Made by a program: the position numbers and the translations under genes | Notes under the pieces: model-generated | What the model saw: the letters and a program-made list of their open reading frames with translations, nothing else | The model's database searches: none | What the model was told of the DNA's origin: nothing | Shown: piece by piece, positions 5,844-9,297 of the stretch | How the letters are laid out: every line of letters starts with the position of its first letter | How positions within the stretch are numbered: position 1 is the stretch's first letter | Source of the DNA: Clostridiales bacterium | GTDB lineage: Bacteria > Bacillota_A > Clostridia > Oscillospirales > Oscillospiraceae | Reading direction: 5' to 3' | Length of the DNA: 9,297 nucleotides | Assembly: GCA_019417795.1 (NCBI GenBank) | Contig: DXUR01000082.1 | Span: 1-9,297 of the forward strand

Positions 5844-6050
5844 TTAATGTTCAACCCAATCCCCCGCCCTTTCCCAGTCATGGGAAAGGATGCGGCTCTG
5901 GAGGATATACCCCCGCCGCGCCGCCGGGAAATAGAACAGCCGGTGCCGCCAGTCAAGGGCAAGCCACCGCAAAAGCGGCGGTGCTGTGCACCCTTGACAG
6001 ACAGCTCCCGGCTGTTCTGAACGATATGCGGCGACGGGGGATATACCACC
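5844..6050 (-). pseudogene. Possible 3' remnant of an ICE gene
   Basis: A minus-strand frame ends at 5844, directly before the ribosome site of the 55-residue gene. Its last part reads like a real protein: RWLALDWRHRLFYFPAARRG, then ILSHDWERAGDWVEH, with GC-rich third positions. The frame is open up to 6167, but no start with a ribosome site was found and the upstream part runs through a 25-bp palindrome and the promoter of the opposite gene. It may be the tail of a backbone gene cut by arrival of the plus-strand cargo. The same bases form the 145-base palindrome, so the open frame could also be chance. The upstream limit given is approximate. Confidence 0.3.
5903..6047 (-). other. 145-base rod-like imperfect palindrome
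   Basis: One long nested inverted repeat. From outside in, on the minus strand: GG plus TATA, CCCCCGTCG with CGGCGGGGG, CCGC with GCGG, then a perfect 10-bp stem (6008-6017 with 5934-5943), an 8-bp stem (5991-5998 with 5952-5959) and a 6-bp stem (5978-5983 with 5965-5970) with a seven-base end loop. Nearly symmetric internal loops separate the stems. I count about 43 pairs. It could be a structured RNA leader, or a single-strand DNA hairpin such as a single-strand replication origin. Confidence 0.6.
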
Positions 6051-6071
6051 AGAGCCATGTCTGGGGGAAGC

Positions 6072-6096
6072 GGTATGGGACAATTTGTCCCGAAGT
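6072..6096. repeat. 25-bp palindrome, copy 5
   Basis: The core TATGGGACAA and TTGTCCCGAA surrounds a central T, with one mismatched pair; outer bases are degenerate. It marks the backbone side of the join with the plus-strand cargo block. Confidence 0.8.
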
Positions 6097-6148
6097 TTGA
6101 AAAGGATTCTTACCAAATTGCTCAGATTACTACCATGAGAAAAACTGG

Positions 6149-6177
6149 TTGAAAAAAGACAAATCATGAGTTATAAT
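6149..6177 (+). promoter_or_regulatory. Promoter of the DUF5343-TIGR02391 operon
   Basis: TTGAAA (6149-6154), a 17-base spacer and a perfect TATAAT (6172-6177) make a strong housekeeping promoter 31 bases before the start codon. Confidence 0.8.
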
Positions 6178-6194
6178 GTAATAAAATCATGATT
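6162..6194. promoter_or_regulatory. Candidate operator around the -10 box
   Basis: AATCATGA (6162-6169) and TCATGATT (6187-6194) form an inverted repeat on either side of the -10 box and the likely transcript start. Each arm contains the palindrome TCATGA. The spacing suggests binding of a repressor dimer or two dimers, perhaps autoregulation by one of the two encoded proteins. Confidence 0.5.
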
Positions 6195-6208
6195 AAGGAG
6201 TGAAAAAT

Positions 6209-6904
6209 GTGGCTGACAAGCAAATTTATCCGATGATATCTGAAAAAAGCTGGTGGCAGCTTCGCAACCAGTTTAAGAAAACTATCCCCTCTGTTGTTAA
6301 TGTGAGTTATTTGAAATCGTTGCTTAGTTTGAATTCTGATCAATCTGCGCGGAACATTTTAGCTCCTCTTAGACAAATGGGGATAATTGATGCGGACGGA
6401 AAACCGCAACCGCGGGCAACTGACTGGAGAAGTGATGCTAAATACCCAGACGTATGTTCCGCTATTATTGCTGAAATCTATCCTCAAGAGCTGCTCGATC
6501 TTTTTCCTGATACGCAAGTTGACAATGCAACTGCGAAATCTTGGTTTATGGACACCTGCTCTTTAGGAGACAACGCCGCTGGCAAGATTACCTCGACCTT
6601 TTCTATGCTGAAAAGCGGTCAAATTAAAGCAGACGCTGATGTTACAAAGACCACGACAGCCCCCAAAAAAGCCAAGACAAATAAGCCGCAGAAAAGTGTT
6701 TTGGCTGATAATGGTGCCAATCCTGTTTCTGTACCCCCTATGCCAGCCGTTGATGCAAATGCTCCCATTATGCCTACTGTTGCCGCTTCTCCTACCCCGT
6801 CGGTACACATTGATTTACAAATTCATATTTCGCCCGATGCATCTCCTGATCAAATCGACAGTATTTTTGCCAGTATGGCTAAACATCTTTACGGTAGATC
6901 TTAA
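6209..6904 (+). CDS. DUF5343-like protein, first gene of a two-gene module
   Basis: A 231-residue protein. Residues about 10-136 resemble DUF5343, a probably winged-helix-like domain of unknown role: KSWWQLRNQFKKTIPSVVNV, SARNILAPLRQMGIIDADGK, then helical segments to STFSMLKSG. A low-complexity linker rich in Lys, Pro and Ala follows (about 140-196). The C-terminus has a compact beta-alpha motif, HIDLQIHISPDASPDQIDSI followed by FASMAKHLYG. I chose GTG at 6209, eight bases after AAGGAG (6195-6200); a GTG at 6200 overlaps that site, and the ATG at 6207 is in another frame that stops soon. Its stop overlaps the next start as TAATG, so the two proteins are made together. By position it could be the sensor or antitoxin of the pair; this is inference. 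Confidence 0.72.
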   Translation: MADKQIYPMISEKSWWQLRNQFKKTIPSVVNVSYLKSLLSLNSDQSARNILAPLRQMGIIDADGKPQPRATDWRSDAKYPDVCSAIIAEIYPQELLDLFPDTQVDNATAKSWFMDTCSLGDNAAGKITSTFSMLKSGQIKADADVTKTTTAPKKAKTNKPQKSVLADNGANPVSVPPMPAVDANAPIMPTVAASPTPSVHIDLQIHISPDASPDQIDSIFASMAKHLYGRS

Positions 6905-7410
6905 TGGACAAGACTATTTTTTTGAAAGTCAAAAGGCTCCAAGAGGACATTGATGCTTCTTCTGGGGTACTACCACGAAAAGATGTAGAAAAGCAACTAC
7001 CAGTTGATGCTTTTGATCAACTGGTAACAGATAAGGCACTCCGAAAAACGGTAGAGAAACTATACCGAGATGGCCACCATGCTCGCGCTGTTGAGGAAGC
7101 ATATAAGTTTATTGATAACTTGGTCAAAAAAACAGCAAAACAAGGTGACACAAATCTAACCGGTTCCAAACTGATGACAGCGGTCTTTAATGGGAATACT
7201 CCCATATTAAAGATTAACGCCGGAGAAAGCACTTCAGAACGGGATGAACAGATTGGATATATGCAAATCTTTTCTGGATGTATGACAGGCATACGAAATC
7301 CTCGTGCTCATGAGTGTGACTGGGAAGATAGTGAACAACGCGCCTTACAACTTCTCGTTTGGGCAAATCATTTAGTCGAGAGGATACGCTTATCCGAGAA
7401 AGCTCAATAG
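6904..7410 (+). CDS. TIGR02391/Hypoth_Ymh protein with HEPN-like R-x4-H motif
   Basis: A 168-residue protein of the TIGR02391 (Hypoth_Ymh) family. The N-terminal part (1-45) is charged and helical. The family domain (about 48-162) shows LYRDGHHARAVEEAYKFIDN, then GSKLMTAVF, DEQIGYMQIFSGCMTGIRNP and RAHE. Arg131 and His136 in RNPRAH have the R-x4-6-H spacing of HEPN ribonucleases, and the mostly helical fold agrees, so an RNase role is plausible but not shown. The ATG overlaps the DUF5343 stop (TAATG) and has no strong ribosome site of its own, so it depends on coupled translation. HEPN proteins made with a partner are often toxins in defence or abortive-infection systems. No terminator directly follows; the next one is at 7573. 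Confidence 0.82.
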   Translation: MDKTIFLKVKRLQEDIDASSGVLPRKDVEKQLPVDAFDQLVTDKALRKTVEKLYRDGHHARAVEEAYKFIDNLVKKTAKQGDTNLTGSKLMTAVFNGNTPILKINAGESTSERDEQIGYMQIFSGCMTGIRNPRAHECDWEDSEQRALQLLVWANHLVERIRLSEKAQ

Positions 7411-7461
7411 AAATACCAATTGCCGACTACCCAAAACCGTTTTATACTTCTAATTTCGTGA

Positions 7462-7563
7462 AACCCTATAATTCTACTCCGACCAAGTAATGATAATCCG
7501 AACTACATTATCCAAGTGGGTAATGTGTTCGGATTTATCATTTCTATCGAGAATATATTATAG
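7462..7563 (+). pseudogene. Truncated copy of the small tail peptide gene
   Basis: The frame that codes for PSNDNPNYIIQVGNVFGFII and ends in SIENIL (stop 7561-7563) matches the intact peptide gene at 8121-8213, but has no start codon and a stop upstream. Matching begins sharply at 7481. Between the copies the changes are mostly silent or conservative, which suggests that the sequence was once selected as protein. It looks like the tail of a lost cassette, cut when the two-gene module was joined here. Confidence 0.55.
7481..7553 (+). repeat. 73-bp direct repeat, copy 1
   Basis: 71 of 73 bases match copy 2, exactly 650 bases downstream; the differences are at 7523 and 7548. It contains an inverted repeat (7489-7503 with 7527-7542) of 15 pairs with one bulged base. 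Confidence 0.95.
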
Positions 7564-7572
7564 CATGTAGAT

Positions 7573-7608
7573 GGCAAGGGCAGGAGCATCACTGCTCTTG
7601 CCTTTTTC
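7573..7608 (+). terminator. Terminator of the first cassette
   Basis: GGCAAGGGCAG pairs with CTGCTCTTGCC (7573-7583 with 7592-7602, one G-T pair), followed by TTTTT. It probably also ends transcription from the DUF5343-TIGR02391 operon. Confidence 0.85.
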
Positions 7609-7626
7609 TATAAATCAATATATAAT
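7598..7626 (+). promoter_or_regulatory. Promoter of the first membrane-protein gene
   Basis: TTGCCT (7598-7603), a 17-base spacer and TATAAT (7621-7626). The -35 box is inside the descending arm of the preceding terminator, so terminator and promoter are fused. Confidence 0.55.
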
Positions 7627-7656
7627 TACATAAATCGAATAAAGGAGGAGTATCAT

Positions 7657-8121
7657 GTGAAAAAATCATGGTGGAAAGTTCCTTTATATTGTATGGTTGC
7701 AAGCTGGATATGCTTTCAACTGGAAATTCGTTTCTTAGGGAGATGGGCAATTGTGACGCTGCCTGATGGGAGCATATCATCGGATAATACCCGGTGGATG
7801 CTCATGTCTGCCAGCCTCTTCCTTGCGGTTGTCTGCATTGGCGGATTTTTCTTGTTCCGAAAAATGACACGCAAAGAAATTTTCTTCTCTTCTTCTGCCT
7901 TAGTCGCTTTGAATATCGTGTTAGGCATATTTACATACTTGACGCAAAGAATATTTACATCATTCGCCATGCTTTGGAGTGCACTTTCGGAATGGGCCAG
8001 TGTGTTTTCTCAGATTGCATTTCAGTTCGGCTTAAACGAATGGCTGAGCGCCGCCATTGTGTGGATATTACCCCCATATATTTTCCTCTTGTTTGGCAAG
8101 AAAGAAGTTCATACAAATTGA
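7657..8121 (+). CDS. Small four-helix membrane protein, unknown function
   Basis: A 154-residue protein with four likely membrane helices (about 7-27, 46-68, 74-97 and 129-148), a Lys-rich start (KKSWWK) and a Lys-rich end, so both ends may face the cytoplasm. Between helices 1 and 2 it has TLPDGSISSDNTRW, probably an outside loop. I know no function for it. The start is GTG at 7657, eight bases after AAAGGAGG; the overlapping ATG at 7655 is followed at once by TGA. The stop overlaps the next start as TGATG, which couples a 30-residue peptide. It has its own promoter and sits between two copies of a 73-bp repeat, as if part of a duplicated or exchangeable cassette. Confidence 0.8.
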   Translation: MKKSWWKVPLYCMVASWICFQLEIRFLGRWAIVTLPDGSISSDNTRWMLMSASLFLAVVCIGGFFLFRKMTRKEIFFSSSALVALNIVLGIFTYLTQRIFTSFAMLWSALSEWASVFSQIAFQFGLNEWLSAAIVWILPPYIFLLFGKKEVHTN

Positions 8122-8213
8122 TGAACGGCGGACCAAGTAATGATAATCCGAACTACATTATCCAAGTGGGTAGTGTGTTCGGATTTATCATTTCTATTGA
8201 GAACATTTTTTGA
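8121..8213 (+). CDS. 30-residue peptide coupled to the membrane protein
   Basis: The ATG overlaps the stop of the membrane-protein gene (TGATG), and the frame codes for 30 residues: a polar start, MNGGPSNDNPN, then a hydrophobic part with YIIQVGSVFGFIISIENIF. The stop is one base before a terminator hairpin. A truncated copy in the same frame, with mostly silent or conservative changes, is at 7462-7563. This supports a real small protein, perhaps a membrane-associated peptide. The family is not known to me. The frame also overlaps a large imperfect hairpin, so an RNA function of the same bases is possible. Confidence 0.55.
   Translation: MNGGPSNDNPNYIIQVGSVFGFIISIENIF
8131..8203 (+). repeat. 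73-bp direct repeat, copy 2
   Basis: Second copy of the repeat at 7481-7553, with differences at 8173 and 8198. It has the same imperfect inverted repeat and lies inside the 30-residue peptide gene. Confidence 0.95.
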
Positions 8214-8254
8214 TGCAAAAGGACGGAGGTAGATAACCTCTGTCCTTGCATTTT
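8214..8254 (+). terminator. Terminator of the second cassette
   Basis: AGGACGGAGGT pairs with ACCTCTGTCCT (8220-8230 with 8236-8246, one G-T pair, five-base loop). The stem is extended by outer TGCA arms, and TTTTC follows. It begins directly after the peptide stop. Confidence 0.82.
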
Positions 8255-8274
8255 CTATCGCCCTATTATATAAT
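8246..8274 (+). promoter_or_regulatory. Promoter of the second membrane-protein gene
   Basis: TTGCAT (8246-8251), a 17-base spacer and TATAAT (8269-8274). As at 7598-7626, the -35 box overlaps the descending arm of the terminator upstream. Confidence 0.5.
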
Positions 8275-8326
8275 ATGTTTGCCCCGCAGGTCAGCGTTAA
8301 ACTCTGAAGCTTAAGGAGGCGTTCAT

Positions 8327-8731
8327 ATGGAACAGTTTAAGCAAAGACCCAAACTGCTTTCCTACTTTTTAGGACTCGGTGTTATTATTCTTTTCAACTG
8401 CTTTGGGTTTCCAATCATAAACTTGAACAAAGAATGGCCAATGATGCTTACCGCCACTAAAATTTATGTTGTACTTGGTAGTGCTCTTTTTTCTGGTGGT
8501 ATCTTAGCAGGGCTTTTTCCAAAAAAGAAACTATCCTTTATTATTCTTATAACATCTATTACTGTTGGACTTGGCTTGCTCTGTCGGTATTTATTGGAGT
8601 TTGGCGAAGTGTCAAACACCTATAATTTTACTGTTCCAAACACATTGCTCCATGTGGGGATATTTCTTGCCTTAACAGACCTTACATATATATGCTATTT
8701 TAGAAAAAATAAGTTTCAGCTTGTCGGGTAG
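8327..8731 (+). CDS. Small four-helix membrane protein, unknown function
   Basis: A 134-residue protein with four likely membrane helices (about 11-32, 42-64, 68-89 and 103-123). The N-terminus (EQFKQRPK), the loop GLFPKKK between helices 2 and 3, and the C-terminus (RKNK) are basic, which suggests both ends inside. I recognise no family. The ATG follows AAGGAGG (8313-8319) by seven bases. It is a single-gene unit with its own promoter and a strong terminator, and resembles the previous cassette in size, helix number and layout, though the two proteins are not clearly similar in sequence. It is the last gene of the plus-strand cargo block and converges on the ICE backbone genes. Confidence 0.8.
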   Translation: MEQFKQRPKLLSYFLGLGVIILFNCFGFPIINLNKEWPMMLTATKIYVVLGSALFSGGILAGLFPKKKLSFIILITSITVGLGLLCRYLLEFGEVSNTYNFTVPNTLLHVGIFLALTDLTYICYFRKNKFQLVG

Positions 8732-8740
8732 ACGCAAGTA

Positions 8741-8774
8741 AAGGCGGGAGCATCGGTTAAGATGTTCCCGCCTT
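8741..8774. terminator. Bidirectional terminator between converging genes
   Basis: A 14-bp stem with one G-T pair (8741-8754 with 8761-8774, six-base loop). T-containing tails follow on both strands (TTTG overlapping the stem end on plus; TTTACTTG on minus). It lies ten bases after the membrane-protein stop and two bases after the stop of the converging 58-residue gene, so both operons probably end here. Confidence 0.75.
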
Positions 8775-8776
8775 TG

Positions 8777-8953
8777 TTATACCTTGTCCTCTTGTTCGGC
8801 CTGCTGCTTTGCTTTCCACTCGGCGTATTCCCGCTGCCCGTCCTCACTCTCAAAGAACGCTTGTATCTCCGGGAGCAGGACGCGGGCAAGAGCCTCTACC
8901 TCGTGATAGGGTATCCCCGTGCCGTAGTCATTGGGCTTCTTTTTTCTTGCCAC
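8777..8953 (-). CDS. 58-residue ICE-associated protein, unknown function
   Basis: A small protein beginning ARKKKPNDYGTGIPYHEVEA, with a middle ALARVLLPEIQAFFESEDGQ and an acidic/basic end REYAEWKAKQQAEQEDKV. The LARxLLPxIxxFFESExGQ pattern is one I recognise from short, unnamed proteins next to conjugation genes in clostridial ICEs. It is probably all helical and cytoplasmic. The GTG at 8953 is preceded by only a weak G-rich ribosome site (GGGGGCGG), and begins 15 bases after the FtsK-like gene stop, so it probably relies on ribosomes arriving from that gene. It ends two bases before the shared terminator. Confidence 0.65.
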   Translation of the reverse strand: MARKKKPNDYGTGIPYHEVEALARVLLPEIQAFFESEDGQREYAEWKAKQQAEQEDKV

Positions 8954-8968
8954 AGAGCCGCCCCCAAT

Positions 8969-9297
8969 CTAAAGCTGCCCTTCGTCGAACAGATAGCCTT
9001 GAAACACCGTGCCATCCCCAGTGATGAAACGGCCCCGCGCGTCCTTGGGTATCTGTTCGGCGGCGCTGGTGTTGTCGAGAAAAATTTGCGAAAGCACGCT
9101 GTCTGCTCTGCCGCAAACCCGGAAATCCATGTCGTTGCGTATCTGGCCGGGGATGATTGTTGCGTCCGGTCTCTGCGTGGCAAGAATAAGGTGTATGCCG
9201 AACGCCCGCCCTTGCCGTGCGATAGTGGACAGCCTGTTTTCAATTTGCGCCAGCAGCTTCTTCCGCTCGTTGTCGGCTCCGGTTTTGCCATTCATAG
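8969..9297 (-). CDS. FtsK/SpoIIIE (TcpA-like) coupling ATPase, C-terminal part
   Basis: The last 109 codons or so of a DNA-pumping ATPase; the 5' part, with the Walker A and B motifs, lies beyond the window. Visible are the segment AFGIHLILATQRPD, the following IIPGQIRNDMDFRVCGRAD, the arginine-rich subunit contact region, and the closing GRGRF-like segment DARGRFITGDGTVFQGYLFD. This is typical of FtsK/SpoIIIE-type proteins that act as coupling proteins in Tn916-like conjugation, bringing the relaxase-bound DNA to the transfer channel at the membrane. It ends soon after this domain, without the gamma domain of chromosomal FtsK, which agrees with an ICE protein. The ATG at 9293-9295 is internal, not the start. 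Confidence 0.9.
   Translation of the reverse strand, partial: MNGKTGADNERKKLLAQIENRLSTIARQGRAFGIHLILATQRPDATIIPGQIRNDMDFRVCGRADSVLSQIFLDNTSAAEQIPKDARGRFITGDGTVFQGYLFDEGQL

Noticed and set aside
5663..6058. 131-residue long form of the small Cys-rich protein
   Set aside because: The ATG at 6058 lacks a ribosome site and the added part overlaps the long palindrome with low-complexity sequence; the ATG at 5830 has CGGAGG at good spacing.
2120..6096. 25-bp palindromes as a CRISPR array or SOS boxes
   Set aside because: Copies are widely and unevenly spaced without spacers, and the sequence does not match the Bacillota LexA box (GAAC-N4-GTTC).
7481..8203. Repeats with a bulged inverted repeat read as integron attC sites
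   Set aside because: They lack the RYYYAAC/GTTRRRY core sites, the genes have their own promoters, and the repeats code for a conserved peptide.
8896..9291. 131-codon minus-strand frame overlapping the FtsK-like gene
   Set aside because: It is a frame-shifted shadow of the FtsK-like and 58-residue genes, both of which have recognisable sequences in their own frames.

Overview
This window looks like part of an integrative and conjugative element (ICE) in a gut-type Clostridia (Bacillota) host. It begins in the 3' half of a chromosomal tRNA-Pro(GGG). Just inside is a large serine recombinase preceded by TnpW and a small transposon-type sigma factor, the set found at the ends of Tn4451/TndX-like clostridial elements. 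The far end holds the C-terminus of an FtsK/TcpA-type coupling ATPase and a small ICE-type protein. Strong AGGAGG ribosome sites and several GTG/TTG starts also fit Bacillota. Family names are from memory of the families; no search was run.

Layout. 1-109: tRNA-Pro end and its terminator. 124-2895 (minus strand): a leader ORF with an A7 slip site, an attenuator-like terminator, a hairpin over the ribosome site, the sigma factor, a second terminator, TnpW and the recombinase. 3028-5137 (minus, more AT-rich): an ECF sigma factor, a DUF4179 membrane protein that is probably its anti-sigma factor, and a Cys-rich KTR protein, with a promoter at the front and a terminator at the end. 5138-5662: no gene; a tight cluster of inverted repeats that could be a transfer origin or its remnant. 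5663-6096 (minus): a 55-residue Cys-rich protein, a possible broken gene, and a 145-base rod-like imperfect palindrome. 6149-8731 (plus strand): a cargo block with a promoter, a DUF5343-like gene coupled to a TIGR02391/Hypoth_Ymh gene that carries an HEPN-like R-x4-H motif, then two small four-helix membrane-protein cassettes, each with its own promoter and terminator, plus a duplicated 73-bp tail coding a small peptide. 8777-9297 (minus): the 58-residue ICE protein and the FtsK-like partial gene.

How it may work together. The minus-strand GC-richer genes form the mobile backbone (excision, regulation, transfer). The AT-richer ECF block and the plus-strand block look like separately acquired cargo. 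A 25-bp palindrome occurs five times, only between genes and near the backbone/cargo joins. The most promising undescribed system is the DUF5343-TIGR02391 pair, a candidate defence or toxin-antitoxin module. The most unusual regulation is the leader of the recombinase-side sigma gene, which stacks a slip site, alternative hairpins and a sequestered ribosome site.
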